DNA of 64,000 bases, taken from Oscillospiraceae bacterium. Lineage in GTDB: Bacteria > Bacillota > Clostridia > Oscillospirales > Ruminococcaceae. The notes under the pieces were generated by a model, which worked only from the letters and a program-made list of their open reading frames with translations, searched no databases and had not been told where the DNA came from. Location: positions 1-64,000 of the forward strand of contig JAFSIC010000043.1 in the NCBI GenBank assembly GCA_017439985.1, read 5' to 3'. Shown here one piece after another: positions 43,192 through 53,154 of this stretch (position 1 is its first letter; each line of letters starts with the position of its first letter). The translations under genes were made by a program, and so were the position numbers.

Positions 43192-44538
43192 TTACAAGCC
43201 CGGTTCACTTGGAGCAGTTCCCGTCTGCGGAAGAACTTCTTCCGGCTGGACAGCTTCTTCCTCGTCCGGTGTTTCTGCAGGAACTTCTTCCGGAAGTTCA
43301 GAAGGAGTTTCTTCCGGAGTTTTCCAGTCTTCCTGCTCTTCTTCCTGCTTGTTCTGTTCCGGAACAACAGAACCTGTGCCTTCTCGATCCTCCGCTTCAA
43401 TCTGTTCCATGCGGACGATCTCCTCGTTGGTGATGGCAAAGACGCCTTTACCGATCGGCTGCAGGTCGTAAATGTACTCAGCTTCTTCCTCTACCAGATG
43501 TTCCCCGCTGTGCAGATCGATCTGATAGTAATTGCTACCCGCTAAAATATAGGCATTGTTGGCATCGGCTTTCAGTACATGAATATTACCCTTGATGAAC
43601 GTGGAACTCTGACGGTTGATGTCGTTTTTGAGAGATACAACTTCATAACCGCCTGTCTGGCGATAGTCACCCAGCAGCAAAACCGTCGCCTCGGTAGAAT
43701 TATAGAAAGCCGCCAGTGGTTGTGCCTTGTAGTCGTATTCGCCCATCAGCTTGCCCTTGTCGGAAATCAGGAAAGCTCCCTGATCGCTGACGCCGCGGAT
43801 CTCACTTTCTCCCACGAAAACAAGAGAGCAGAGCACCGCATCGTCGAAGTCGCGGCTATCCACCAGTTCTCCGTTGTTATACAGCAAAAGCTGAGATTTG
43901 ATCGTACCATCCTCAGTGTACAGACCGCTGACCGCCAGCTTGTTTCCGCTTGGGGACAAAGCTACACAAGTCACGATTTTATCTGAATAGTTCCAGGTAT
44001 ATTTTACTGCTTTGTTTCGGTCGAAAACACTCACCTGCGAGAGGTAATCCTCGCTGCGGGTAGCCAGTGCAAACGTGCCCTTCGCGGAAGCCGCACCGGT
44101 ATAGATCACATAGTCGGTTTCCCCGTCGGCAACAGGAACATTGTTCTGATACAATGCATAGGATTTGGCGCCTTGGTCGAACATCAGCAGCATATTGCCA
44201 TTGACACTGACCTGCGGGTCAGCCATCTGATGCTTGACGCTGAAGGTCTCTGCGCCTTTGGAATTGTACATCATCAGGTCTGTGTCACTGCTGATGCACA
44301 GCAGACCGTCCAAATTATACATACCCTTGGACTTTCCGCCGGGCGCTTCAATCGGATAGCCGTTACCGCTCTGGAACAAGTCCATAAAGGACGACAATCC
44401 ATACTCACTGCGGCTGGAAAACAGCAGAGACAAAATGACTGTCAGCGCCAGAATCAGCAAAATCAGCGCAAAGCCCCGTCGGCTGCGTTTCTTTTCTCTT
44501 TTACGGCGCACGTCACTCAAATTCGTGATTTCAGCCAT
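43192..44538 (-). CDS. DUF5711-family membrane-anchored beta-propeller-like protein
   Basis: 448 residues. A basic N-terminus (RRKREKKRSRRG) precedes one membrane segment (about 23-42), so the rest is outside the cell. Residues 60-370 are built from repeated short beta-rich units with WD-like spacing, consistent with a propeller. The last 65 residues are rich in Glu, Pro and Thr and have low complexity. This fits the DUF5711 family of unknown function. It lies between truA and cvpA, with a 19-base gap to truA. Confidence 0.75.
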   Translation of the reverse strand: MAEITNLSDVRRKREKKRSRRGFALILLILALTVILSLLFSSRSEYGLSSFMDLFQSGNGYPIEAPGGKSKGMYNLDGLLCISSDTDLMMYNSKGAETFSVKHQMADPQVSVNGNMLLMFDQGAKSYALYQNNVPVADGETDYVIYTGAASAKGTFALATRSEDYLSQVSVFDRNKAVKYTWNYSDKIVTCVALSPSGNKLAVSGLYTEDGTIKSQLLLYNNGELVDSRDFDDAVLCSLVFVGESEIRGVSDQGAFLISDKGKLMGEYDYKAQPLAAFYNSTEATVLLLGDYRQTGGYEVVSLKNDINRQSSTFIKGNIHVLKADANNAYILAGSNYYQIDLHSGEHLVEEEAEYIYDLQPIGKGVFAITNEEIVRMEQIEAEDREGTGSVVPEQNKQEEEQEDWKTPEETPSELPEEVPAETPDEEEAVQPEEVLPQTGTAPSEPGL

Positions 44539-44557
44539 GTTTCTGCCTCCTCGGGTT

Positions 44558-45316
44558 TTATTTGAGAATCAAATCATTCTCATCGTAGAATACCTTGCAA
44601 AGGTACAAGCCCCATGCAGGAGCCGTTGCTCCTGCTCTGGAACGATTTTTACTTTCAATGATTGCGGGAATGCTTCCCTGCGGAATACTGCCGGCAGAGA
44701 TTCCCAGCAGTGTACCGACCATGATGCGCACCATGTTATACAGGAAGCCGTCTCCCTCCACATAGAAGGTGACCTGCTCCCCTTCACGATACACGCCACA
44801 GTCATAAATGGTACGGACCATGTCCTTCACCGACGTTTTTGCCGCGCAAAAAGCGGAAAAATCGTGGGTTCCGATGAAGTCCTTGGCTTCGTTATTCAAC
44901 AAAGCCTCATCCAGCGGGTAGGCGTGTTCCAGCACGGATTTGTAGTGGAAAGCATCCTTGTAGGCGGCATTATGAATACGATACTCATAACGCTTTCCTC
45001 TGCTGTTGTAGCGCGCATGGAAATCCTCCGGCACTTCACGGCAGGCTTTCACTGCTACATCCGGCGGCAGTTTTACATTCAACGCCTTCACCAGATTTTC
45101 ACAGGGAATACGGCACTCCGTTTTCACGCTGACACAGAATTCCTCTGCATGAACGCCGCTGTCGGTGCGGGAACAGCCCTTGATGTCATCGCGGCTGCCC
45201 ATAACACTTTCCATGGCATCCTGCAGAACCTGTGCCACAGTAATGGCATTGTCCTGCACCTGAAATCCATGATAGCGAGTGCCAAGATACGAAATAGTCA
45301 ATAATAAATTGCGCAT
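44558..45316 (-). CDS. truA: tRNA pseudouridine(38-40) synthase
   Basis: 252 residues. The catalytic aspartate is D52 in CSRTDSGVHA. YNSRGKRYEYRI and FLYNMVRIMVGTLL are further TruA motifs. It isomerises uridines 38-40 in the anticodon arm. The start at 45316 with GGTGAG was chosen to fit the family N-terminus; the frame extends upstream into ecfT. It follows ecfT by eight bases, the classical Firmicutes order ecfA1-ecfA2-ecfT-truA. Confidence 0.95.
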   Translation of the reverse strand: MRNLLLTISYLGTRYHGFQVQDNAITVAQVLQDAMESVMGSRDDIKGCSRTDSGVHAEEFCVSVKTECRIPCENLVKALNVKLPPDVAVKACREVPEDFHARYNSRGKRYEYRIHNAAYKDAFHYKSVLEHAYPLDEALLNNEAKDFIGTHDFSAFCAAKTSVKDMVRTIYDCGVYREGEQVTFYVEGDGFLYNMVRIMVGTLLGISAGSIPQGSIPAIIESKNRSRAGATAPAWGLYLCKVFYDENDLILK

Positions 45317-45324
45317 GATCTCAC

Positions 45325-46128
45325 CTATCCGAGGATATGGTTCAGCAGCAGAACAGCTGCAATACACAGAACCATAACAGCCAATGCGATCCAGTCACGA
45401 TGACCGTATTTCAGCTGTTTCATGCGGGTTCTGCCGTCACCGCCGCGGTAGCAGCGGCATTCCATAGCCATCGCCAACTCGTCGGCGCGGCGGAAGGAGC
45501 TGACGAACAGCGGGATCAGAATCGGAACCAGTGCTTTTGCGCGCTGCATCAGACCGCCGCTTTCCATGTCGGCGCCTCTTGCCTTCTGCGCGTTGATGAT
45601 TTTATCGGTCTCTTCAATAAGAGTCGGAATAAAACGCAGAGCGATGGTCATCATCATAGACAGTTCATGAACAGGAACCTTGAACTTCTTCAACGGGTTC
45701 AGCAGGCGCTCGATGGCGTCGGTCAGCTCGATCGGAGAAGTGGTGTAGGTCAGCAGAGAGCTGCCTGCGATGAGGCAGAGAATACGCAGAGACATGAGGA
45801 TCGCCAGAGTCAGACCCTCTTTTGTAATAGTGATAAAGAAGAATTTGAACAGGGCTTCACCGCTGACAAAGAAGATATTCAATACAGAAGTGAAGAGAAT
45901 GACCGGAACCACCGGCTTCAAACTTTTTGTCACCATTTTCAGAGGAATGCCGGACACCTGATACAGCAGCACCAGCAGCAGGATTCCTACAATAAGGCTC
46001 AGCGGGTGGCTGGCCACGAAAAGCATGATGATATACAACAGGGTCGCAATGATCTTCATGCGGGGATCCATCTTGTGGATAAAGGAGTCACCGGGGAAAA
46101 ACTGACCAATGGTAATGTCTTTAAGCAC
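45325..46128 (-). CDS. ecfT: ECF transporter transmembrane protein EcfT
   Basis: 267 residues with about five membrane segments. The coupling helices carry the Ala-Arg-Gly type motifs KARGAD and CRCYRGG that contact the two EcfA ATPases. It forms the shared module of group II ECF vitamin importers, used by several S components encoded elsewhere. It overlaps ecfA2 by eight bases. Confidence 0.95.
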   Translation of the reverse strand: MLKDITIGQFFPGDSFIHKMDPRMKIIATLLYIIMLFVASHPLSLIVGILLLVLLYQVSGIPLKMVTKSLKPVVPVILFTSVLNIFFVSGEALFKFFFITITKEGLTLAILMSLRILCLIAGSSLLTYTTSPIELTDAIERLLNPLKKFKVPVHELSMMMTIALRFIPTLIEETDKIINAQKARGADMESGGLMQRAKALVPILIPLFVSSFRRADELAMAMECRCYRGGDGRTRMKQLKYGHRDWIALAVMVLCIAAVLLLNHILG

Positions 46129-46990
46129 GGATATCCCCTCCTTCCTCCAGCAGACGGATCAGCTCTGCTTTCGCCGCCTCAATGGTATAAACATTTGGAT
46201 TCACGTCGTAGCCGCGTTTTTTCAGCTCGGCAAAGATCTGTGTGATCTGCGGAACCGCAAGACCGATCTCCGCAATTTCTTTTGCTCTGGCAAAAACAGC
46301 ATCAACGGTGTCATACATAAACACCTTGGAGCGATTCATAACCAGAACTTTTTTTGCAAATTTCGCAACGTCTTCCATGCTGTGGGAAACGATGAGGACG
46401 GTATTGCCTTCCTCCTGATGATACTCCTTGATCTGACCGAGAATGCGGTCACGACCTTTTGGATCCAAACCTGCTGTTGGCTCATCCAGAATCAATACCT
46501 TTGGCTTCATCGCCAGCACGCCGGCGATAGCCACGCGGCGTTTCTGACCGCCGGAAAGCTCAAACGGAGATTTCATCAGCTGTTCTTCGCTCAGATTAAC
46601 AAAGGCTGCTGCTTCACGAACACGCTTATCGACCTCTTCCTCAGAAAGGCCCATGTTTTTCGGTCCAAAAGCGATGTCTTTATAGCAGGTCTCTTCGAAG
46701 AGCTGATACTCCGGATACTGGAACACCAGACCGACTTTGAAGCGAATGTCGCGGAGTTTTGCTTTATCCGCCCACATATCTTCCCCGTCGATGTAGATTT
46801 TACCGGAAGTCGGCTGCAGAAGACCGTTGAAATGCTGGATCAATGTGGATTTACCGGAACCGGTATGGCCGATGACACCCACCATCTCCCCTTCTTCGAT
46901 CTCCAGATTGATGTTATCGATGGCTGTTTTCACGAAAGGAGTTCCTTCCGAATAGATGTGGCTCAAATTTTCTGTTTTGATGATTGCCAT
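46121..46990 (-). CDS. ecfA2: ECF transporter ATPase EcfA2
   Basis: 289 residues. Walker A GHTGSGKST (about 40), Q-loop VGLVFQYPEYQLFEE, signature LSGGQKRRVAIAGVL and Walker B VLILDEPTAGLDPKG. Position after ecfA1 and the ecfT overlap define it as the second ATPase of the module. The C-terminal extension (about 230-289) is typical of EcfA proteins and helps dimerise. Confidence 0.95.
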   Translation of the reverse strand: MAIIKTENLSHIYSEGTPFVKTAIDNINLEIEEGEMVGVIGHTGSGKSTLIQHFNGLLQPTSGKIYIDGEDMWADKAKLRDIRFKVGLVFQYPEYQLFEETCYKDIAFGPKNMGLSEEEVDKRVREAAAFVNLSEEQLMKSPFELSGGQKRRVAIAGVLAMKPKVLILDEPTAGLDPKGRDRILGQIKEYHQEEGNTVLIVSHSMEDVAKFAKKVLVMNRSKVFMYDTVDAVFARAKEIAEIGLAVPQITQIFAELKKRGYDVNPNVYTIEAAKAELIRLLEEGGDIRA

Positions 46991-47007
46991 GTCAGGGCAC
47001 TCCTTCC

Positions 47008-47904
47008 TTATTTATTTTTGCTGCCCAGTTTGGCTGCTTTGCGCTTAGCGGCATAGGTACGCTCGATCAGCTTCTGCAGCTCGTCGGCGCAATTCTTTAC
47101 AGACAAAACTTCCGTCGGCATGGTGTAGCCTGCCTTGTTCAGCTCATAGCAGATTTCTGTCGCCTGCGGCACATCCAGACCAACACTTTTCAGCATTCTC
47201 ACATGGGAGAACACATCTTCCGGTGTAGAATCGATCAAAATAGAGCCGGAATCCATAACAACAACACGGTCGCACTGAGCTGCTTCGTCCATATAGTGAG
47301 TGATAATGACAATGGTAATACCGTGATTTTTATTCAAATCAAGAATGGTCTTCATTACCTCACGGCGTCCTGCCGGATCCAGCATTGCAGTCGGCTCATC
47401 CAATACAATGCAGCGTGGTCGCATGGCAATGATTCCCGCAATAGCAACACGCTGCTTCTGACCTCCGGAAAGACGATGCGGTGCGTGCGCTTTATATTCG
47501 CTGATGCCAACACGTTCCAGCGCATCATCCACACGGGTACGGATTTCTGCCGGTGGAACACCGATATTCTCCAGACCGAAAGCAACATCCTCTTCCACTA
47601 CAGTGGCAACGATTTGGTTGTCCGGATTCTGGAAGACCATGCCCACCTCCTGACGAATGTCATAGAGCAGGTCGCCGTTGCGGGTATCCATGCCGTTGAC
47701 GGTGATCATACCCTCGTCCGGCATCAAAATTGCATTAAAATGTTTGGCAAGGGTGCTTTTGCCGGAACCGTTGTGTCCCAGAATCGCAACCATTTCGCCC
47801 TCTTTGATTTTCAGATCCAGATCCTCAAATACGCGAATAGGATTCGGATCGTCGTCCATGGCATAGCTGAAGCTGATGCCTCTTGCTTCGATAAAATCAC
47901 TCAT
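47008..47904 (-). CDS. ecfA1: ECF transporter ATPase EcfA1
   Basis: 298 residues. Walker A GHNGSGKSTLAKHF, signature LSGGQKQRVAIAGI and Walker B CIVLDEPTAMLDPAG are intact. The start MSDFIEARG (47904) has an AAAGGTGG site 12 bases upstream, slightly far; the frame stays open upstream but shows no family similarity. It is first in the ecf-truA set and pairs with EcfA2 as a heterodimer. Confidence 0.94.
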   Translation of the reverse strand: MSDFIEARGISFSYAMDDDPNPIRVFEDLDLKIKEGEMVAILGHNGSGKSTLAKHFNAILMPDEGMITVNGMDTRNGDLLYDIRQEVGMVFQNPDNQIVATVVEEDVAFGLENIGVPPAEIRTRVDDALERVGISEYKAHAPHRLSGGQKQRVAIAGIIAMRPRCIVLDEPTAMLDPAGRREVMKTILDLNKNHGITIVIITHYMDEAAQCDRVVVMDSGSILIDSTPEDVFSHVRMLKSVGLDVPQATEICYELNKAGYTMPTEVLSVKNCADELQKLIERTYAAKRKAAKLGSKNK

Positions 47905-47986
47905 GGTTTGAAAAAACCACCTTTCTGAAACTTCTTGCTGCGGGTACTCTTGCCTGCTCCCGTCAGATGGAAGCACGAAACAGTAC

Positions 47987-48010
47987 CCGCTGCAGGATTT
48001 CTCCTGCAGC
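47987..48010 (-). repeat. Hairpin upstream of ecfA1
   Basis: GCTGCAGGA and TCCTGCAGC form a perfect 9-bp stem with a short loop between the DUF3592-like gene and ecfA1. No T run follows. It may be a processing site or weak terminator. Confidence 0.5.
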
Positions 48011-48063
48011 CAGTACAAGTATAGAATAATTCAGGGTCAAATAAAATAGATAAACTTTGAACT

Positions 48064-48447
48064 TTACGCGATAAACAGGCCCACAATACTCAAGGCAAGA
48101 CCAACAACGGTCAGAATGGTGCCGGTCATCATCGGTTTCTCTTTGCTGCCGTCGTTGACCAGAACATATTCCGGATCTTCACGGTCCACCAGCAGTTCCA
48201 CCATATCGCCCACTTCCAGCTGCATCTTTTTGATGCTGGCTTCTACTTTGTAGCCCACGTTATCCACATCATAGTGGAGAACCTGAATCGGGATCATACC
48301 GATCTTGCTCTCACGTTCGGTCAGTTCTGCCACGGTACCCTGTGTTTCCACAAAGTCACGCTTTTTATTTTTGGAGTGGATACGCAGTGCACTGATGCCC
48401 ACATACAGGCACATTGCACCGATAATCAGACAAATAATACTGAACAT
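48064..48447 (-). CDS. DUF3592-like membrane protein
   Basis: 127 residues. Membrane segments at both ends (about 3-20 and 106-125) flank a beta-rich domain with GTVAELTERES and VEASIKKMQLEVGDMVELLVDREDPEYV, the pattern of DUF3592 proteins. The start at 48447 has AAGGAG. The function is unknown. It is followed by the ecf operon. Confidence 0.7.
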   Translation of the reverse strand: MFSIICLIIGAMCLYVGISALRIHSKNKKRDFVETQGTVAELTERESKIGMIPIQVLHYDVDNVGYKVEASIKKMQLEVGDMVELLVDREDPEYVLVNDGSKEKPMMTGTILTVVGLALSIVGLFIA

Positions 48448-48464
48448 TTTGCTTCTCCTTTTCC

Positions 48465-49328
48465 CTATTTCTCCTCCCACATGGCAGTAGAACCACATGG
48501 AAGAACAAAGCCGGTTTTGGTAACAGGCAGACCGATTTCGGAGGAAGACAGCTTGCCCTTATATTTTTTACCGACGGTGACACCAATGATGTACTCCATA
48601 ACAGACGGAGACAGACCGGTGGTGTAGGAGTTCAGCAGGAAGAAGAGCGGCTTATCGCTGAGCACCTGAGAGCAAAGCTCAACCAGCGGGTAAACTGCTT
48701 CTTCCAGCTTCCACACTTCGCCGCCCGGGCCTCTGCCGTAGGACGGTGGGTCCATAACGATAGCATCGTACTTGTTGCCGCGACGGATTTCACGCTCTAC
48801 GAATTTTTTACAGTCATCCACGATCCAGCGGATCGGTTTGTCTGCCAGACCGGACAGCTGTGCATTCTCTTTCGCCCAGGAAACCATGCCTTTGGATGCA
48901 TCAACATGGCAAACTTTTGCACCGGCTTCTGCACAGGCAATGGTAGCGCCGCCGGTGTAAGCGAAGAGATTCAGAACGCTGATCGGGCGGCCTGCATTGC
49001 GGATCTTATCCGCCATAAAGTCCCAGTTGACCGCCTGTTCCGGGAAGAGACCGGTATGTTTGAAGTTGGTCGGGCTGATCTTGAAGGTCAGCGGACCATA
49101 ATTGATGTGCCACTGATCTTTGTTCATAGAACGATTATCCCACTGGCCACCGCCGGAAGAAGAACGCTGATAACGGGCATTTGCCTGCTTCCATTCGGCA
49201 CCCTTTGGGGTGTTCCAGATGATCTGCGGGTCAGGGCGAGCCAGGATCACATCGCCCCAGCGCTCCAGCTTTTCACCGGAGGTGGTATCAATGACTTCGA
49301 AATCTTTCCAATTATTTGCAACTCTCAT
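48465..49328 (-). CDS. Class I SAM-dependent methyltransferase (RlmI-like)
   Basis: 287 residues. SVLNLFAYTGGATIACAEAGAKVCHVDASKG is the SAM-binding region and IVMDPPSYGRGP the DPPSY-type catalytic motif found in RNA cytosine-C5 or guanine-N2 methyltransferases. No PUA domain is present, unlike RlmI. The target RNA is unknown. Its start codon lies directly after the glmM stop, so it is co-transcribed with glmM. Confidence 0.85.
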   Translation of the reverse strand: MRVANNWKDFEVIDTTSGEKLERWGDVILARPDPQIIWNTPKGAEWKQANARYQRSSSGGGQWDNRSMNKDQWHINYGPLTFKISPTNFKHTGLFPEQAVNWDFMADKIRNAGRPISVLNLFAYTGGATIACAEAGAKVCHVDASKGMVSWAKENAQLSGLADKPIRWIVDDCKKFVEREIRRGNKYDAIVMDPPSYGRGPGGEVWKLEEAVYPLVELCSQVLSDKPLFFLLNSYTTGLSPSVMEYIIGVTVGKKYKGKLSSSEIGLPVTKTGFVLPCGSTAMWEEK

Positions 49329-50687
49329 TTAGTAAGCCAACCTTTCCGTGATAGACTGTGCGATGGCATTCGCTGCGTCGTTGATGAGGCTTTCGTCCTT
49401 GCCTTCCACCATAACGCGAATCAGCGGTTCTGTACCGGACGGACGAAGCAGGATACGACCGTTGTCACCCAGAATCTGCTCCCATTTTTTCAGTTCTTTC
49501 TGTACGCCTTCATCTACGTTGAGGCGTTTTTTCATTTCCTTGTCTGCGCGGACATTGACCAGAACCTGTGGATAAACCTGCATCACGGAAGCTGCTTCTT
49601 TCAGAGACAAGTTCTTCACTTTCAGCAGGTTCAGCAGCTGTACGGCAGTCAGCTGACCGTCACCAGTGGTCATATGCTGCTGGAAAATAATATGTCCGCT
49701 CTGCTCGCCGCCGATGCGGTAGCCGTGTTCACGCATATTTTCCAGAACATAGCGGTCGCCAACTTTTGTGATTTCCGCTTTGATATCGTTTTCCTTGCAG
49801 AACTGGAAGAAGCCCATGTTGCTCATTACGGTCACAACAGCACAATTATTCGGCAGTTCGCCGCGCTCTCTCAGGAACAGGGCAAACATAGCGATCAACT
49901 GGTCGCCGTCCACCAGATTTCCGTCGCAGTCCACCGCAAGACAGCGGTCTGCGTCACCATCGAAAGCAACGCCCAGATCATAGGAGCCTTCTTTGACCTG
50001 TCGACCCAGTTCCTTGATATGAGTGGAACCGCAGTTATCATTGATGTTGATACCGTTTGGTTCTGCGTTGATGATATCCACGTCGGCATGGAGCTTTTCA
50101 AACATTTTTGCCGCGGTTGCAGACGCGGAACCGTTTGCGCAGTCCACCAGCACCTTCATGCCGGAAAGGTCTACTCCACCAACGGTAGCAACGATATGGT
50201 CAATGTATTTGTTGACCGCTTCAAAATCCTCGGTGATCGTTCCGATGTGGTCATTCCACTTGACGTCGAACGGAAGCACATGGTCGAGAACGATTTCTTC
50301 AATGGCGAATTCTTCCTCATCGGTCAGCTTAAAGCCGTCAGAACCGAAGATTTTGATGCCGTTGAACTCGAAGGAGTTATGAGATGCAGACAGCATCACT
50401 GCTCCGTCTGCTCCCATTTCTTTTACTAAGTAAGCCACTGCCGGAGTCGGAACCACACCCAGTGTGATCACGTTTGCACCTACGGAGCACAGACCGGCGG
50501 AAATTGCGCCGATCAGCATGTGGCGGGAAATTCTTGTATCGGAACCCACAAGGAAAGTCGGGTGCTCCTTATGTTTCTTCTGAGAAACAACCATTGCAGC
50601 CGCTCTGGCAATATCCATTGCCAGGGTACAGCTGATCTCGGTATTGGCAACACCTCTGGCACCGTCAGTGCCGAAAATTCTGCCCAT
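49329..50687 (-). CDS. glmM: Phosphoglucosamine mutase
   Basis: 452 residues, usual length. MGRIFGTDGARGVAN is the family N-terminus; VMLSASHN contains the phosphoserine S102; DGDADRC binds magnesium; and RPSGTEPLIRVM binds the phosphate. It converts glucosamine-6-phosphate to glucosamine-1-phosphate for peptidoglycan. It lies 54 bases after ruvB, with the methyltransferase gene directly after it. Confidence 0.97.
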   Translation of the reverse strand: MGRIFGTDGARGVANTEISCTLAMDIARAAAMVVSQKKHKEHPTFLVGSDTRISRHMLIGAISAGLCSVGANVITLGVVPTPAVAYLVKEMGADGAVMLSASHNSFEFNGIKIFGSDGFKLTDEEEFAIEEIVLDHVLPFDVKWNDHIGTITEDFEAVNKYIDHIVATVGGVDLSGMKVLVDCANGSASATAAKMFEKLHADVDIINAEPNGININDNCGSTHIKELGRQVKEGSYDLGVAFDGDADRCLAVDCDGNLVDGDQLIAMFALFLRERGELPNNCAVVTVMSNMGFFQFCKENDIKAEITKVGDRYVLENMREHGYRIGGEQSGHIIFQQHMTTGDGQLTAVQLLNLLKVKNLSLKEAASVMQVYPQVLVNVRADKEMKKRLNVDEGVQKELKKWEQILGDNGRILLRPSGTEPLIRVMVEGKDESLINDAANAIAQSITERLAY

Positions 50688-50741
50688 ATTGATCCCTGCC
50701 TTTCATATTTATCTTCTATAACATATTATAAGTTTTTCTTT

Positions 50742-51821
50742 TTAATCCAACAGACTCAGCTGCTCGGTTTCTTCCACTGCAGAAACCAGCTCTTTCGGGC
50801 GTTTCAGGCCCAGATGGTCGTAAGCCATACCGGTAACACAGCGGCCGCGCGGAGTACGCACCAGGAAGCCCAACTGCATCAGATACGGCTCGCAAACGTC
50901 CTCGATGGTGACCGTTTCCTCGCCCACTGCGGCTGCCAACGTATCTACACCAACCGGTCCGCCGTTGTAGTTGCGGATGATGGTCTCCATGATACGGCGG
51001 TCGTTGGAGTCCAGACCCAGTCGGTCGATCTCCATACGCTCCAATGCAATATCAACGATTTCTTCTGTGATAACGCCGTCTCCCATGACCAGAGCAAAGT
51101 CTCTTGCTCGCTTCAGCAGGCGATTGGCAATACGTGGAGTACCGCGGCTTCTTCTCGCCAGTTCCAGAGCACCGCTTTCCTCGCAGTCAGCATCCAGAAT
51201 GCTGGCAGAACGCTTGATGATCTTTGCCAGTTCTTCCGGTTTATACAGCTCCAGACGAAGAATCATACCGAAACGATCGCGCAGCGGCGCCGTCATCTGA
51301 CCGGCACGGGTAGTTGCGCCAATGAGGGTAAATTTCGGAAGATCAATGCGGATAGAACGTGCGGACGGACCTTTGCCGATGATAATATCCAGAGCAAAGT
51401 CCTCCATCGCCGGGTAGAGAATTTCTTCTACAGAACGGGACAAACGGTGGATCTCGTCGATAAAGAGAATATCGCCCGGCGCCAGATTGGTCAGCAGCGC
51501 CGCCAAGTCGCCCGGTTTCTCAATCGCAGGACCGGAGGTCACGCGAAGATTCACGCCCATTTCATTGGCAACAATACCTGCCAGGGTCGTTTTACCGAGA
51601 CCCGGAGGGCCGTAGAGCAGGATATGGTCCAATGCCTCACCGCGCATTTTCGCAGATTTCATGTAAATGGCCATGTTTTCTTTGACCTTCTCCTGACCGA
51701 TGTATTCAGCCAGAGTTTTTGGTCGGAGAGAGCCCTCCATGTCGGAATCGCCGGGGGTGTATTCCGGGGTGACCATTCGGTTTTCAAAGTCCAATTCTTT
51801 TTCTTCCAGCATGTCAGTCAC
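50742..51821 (-). CDS. ruvB: Holliday junction branch migration ATPase RuvB
   Basis: 359 residues. [13 protein letters not shown] (Walker A), LFIDEIHRL (Walker B) and [18 protein letters not shown] (sensor and arginine finger) are visible; the winged helix is at the C-terminus ([22 protein letters not shown]). It lies six bases after ruvA. Confidence 0.97.
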   Translation of the reverse strand: MTDMLEEKELDFENRMVTPEYTPGDSDMEGSLRPKTLAEYIGQEKVKENMAIYMKSAKMRGEALDHILLYGPPGLGKTTLAGIVANEMGVNLRVTSGPAIEKPGDLAALLTNLAPGDILFIDEIHRLSRSVEEILYPAMEDFALDIIIGKGPSARSIRIDLPKFTLIGATTRAGQMTAPLRDRFGMILRLELYKPEELAKIIKRSASILDADCEESGALELARRSRGTPRIANRLLKRARDFALVMGDGVITEEIVDIALERMEIDRLGLDSNDRRIMETIIRNYNGGPVGVDTLAAAVGEETVTIEDVCEPYLMQLGFLVRTPRGRCVTGMAYDHLGLKRPKELVSAVEETEQLSLLD

Positions 51822-51827
51822 TCCTTC

Positions 51828-52439
51828 CTACCACTTGCTGCCGGACAGCTTCTTCAGAGCCTGCTTGATGATAGCATCCACAGGGTCTTCGTCTTTGCAG
51901 CCGGCCACAGCCTGCGCCGCTTCGCTCTGAGAGTAACCCAGCGCCAGCAGAGCAGCCATTGCTTCACTGAGATTGCCGCCGCCCACGCTATGCTGCATGG
52001 TATCGGCAACGGTAACGGCTTCGTCGGAGAAACCGGCAGTTTTCATTTTATCTTTCAGCTCCAGTACAACGCGCTGGGCAGTTTTCGGTCCGATGCCCGG
52101 AGCCTTGGTCAGGCTCTTATGATCGCCGGAAATGATGCTGAGCGCTACTTGATCCGGGGTCATCATGGACAAAATCGCCAAGCCGCCCTTTGGTCCGATA
52201 CCGGACACGGAAGTCAGCAGCTGGAAGCAATTCTTTTCTGCCATGGTGGAGAAACCGTAAAGGGTCACTCCGTCCTCTTTGACGTGCAGAACGGTGTACA
52301 GCAGTACCTCACTGCCCAAGGCAGGCAGCTGATTCAGTGTTGACAGGGTGGTATAGCAATGATAGCCCACACCGGCGCACTCCACTACCGCTTCGTTAGT
52401 GGAGCTGTGGATCAACTTTCCTCGAACGCTGTAAATCAT
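51828..52439 (-). CDS. ruvA: Holliday junction binding protein RuvA
   Basis: 203 residues. The OB fold MIYSVRGKL is at the start, tandem helix-hairpin-helix motifs follow (LLTSVSGIGPKGGLAIL, KAPGIGPKTAQRVVLELK), and the C-terminal RuvB-contact domain ends the protein (EAMAALLALGYSQSEAAQAV). It lies 21 bases after ruvC. Confidence 0.97.
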   Translation of the reverse strand: MIYSVRGKLIHSSTNEAVVECAGVGYHCYTTLSTLNQLPALGSEVLLYTVLHVKEDGVTLYGFSTMAEKNCFQLLTSVSGIGPKGGLAILSMMTPDQVALSIISGDHKSLTKAPGIGPKTAQRVVLELKDKMKTAGFSDEAVTVADTMQHSVGGGNLSEAMAALLALGYSQSEAAQAVAGCKDEDPVDAIIKQALKKLSGSKW

Positions 52440-52460
52440 GGATCGATCGTCCTTTCCTTG

Positions 52461-52979
52461 CTATTTCTGAAGCAGTTTGTACTTTTCCAAAATACTCTTC
52501 TGCAAAGACGAACCGGAGCAATGGGCGTGGCAGACAGCCAAAGCCAATGCGTCAGCAGTATCGTCCGGTTTCGGCACTTCACGAAGTTTCAGCAGAACAC
52601 GGGTCATCTCCATGACCTGTTTTTTCTCCGCTTTGCCGTAACCGACCACCGCCTGCTTCACCTGCGGTGGGGTGTACTCATTGATAGAAACACCGGACAT
52701 GGTCGCTGCAAGAAGGATCACGCCTCTCGCCTGCGCTACATCAATACCGGTGGTTTTGTTGTTGGTAAAGAACAGTTTCTCGATGGACAGCGCTTCCGGA
52801 CGATACTTACCGATGACCGTGCACATGTCCTTGTAGATGATCTCCAGTCGCTTCTCAAAAGGCATACCGGCCGGCGTCGTGATGGCACCGTATCCCAGAA
52901 CCCGAAACTGTCCTCTCGTGTATTCCAAAACTCCCCAGCCCACGATGGCATAGCCGGGGTCGATTCCCAAAATAATCAT
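52461..52979 (-). CDS. ruvC: Holliday junction resolvase RuvC
   Basis: 172 residues. MIILGIDPG gives the first catalytic aspartate, ALSIEKLFF a glutamate, and PDDTADALALAVCHAH the last aspartates. The start at 52979 has AGAGGTG and matches the family N-terminus. It heads ruvC-ruvA-ruvB-glmM. A serine hydrolase gene is divergent from it. Confidence 0.96.
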   Translation of the reverse strand: MIILGIDPGYAIVGWGVLEYTRGQFRVLGYGAITTPAGMPFEKRLEIIYKDMCTVIGKYRPEALSIEKLFFTNNKTTGIDVAQARGVILLAATMSGVSINEYTPPQVKQAVVGYGKAEKKQVMEMTRVLLKLREVPKPDDTADALALAVCHAHCSGSSLQKSILEKYKLLQK

Positions 52980-53085
52980 GTTTTGCACCTCTTCTTGTGG
53001 CTCTGCCTTAAAAAATGGCGCAATTCCACATAATAATTCAGTATAGCACATTCTGTCTGTGAAAACAAGAAAAAGAGCGTATTTC

Positions 53086-53114
53086 TTGCAAGTCCCCGCT
53101 GCTTGTACTATAAT
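53086..53114 (+). promoter_or_regulatory. Promoter of the serine hydrolase gene
   Basis: TTGCAA (53086-53091), 17 bases, and a perfect TATAAT (53109-53114). Confidence 0.75.
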
Positions 53115-53154
53115 GAAGTCAGCAAACAAATTCAGAAAGAAAGGTTCTGATTTC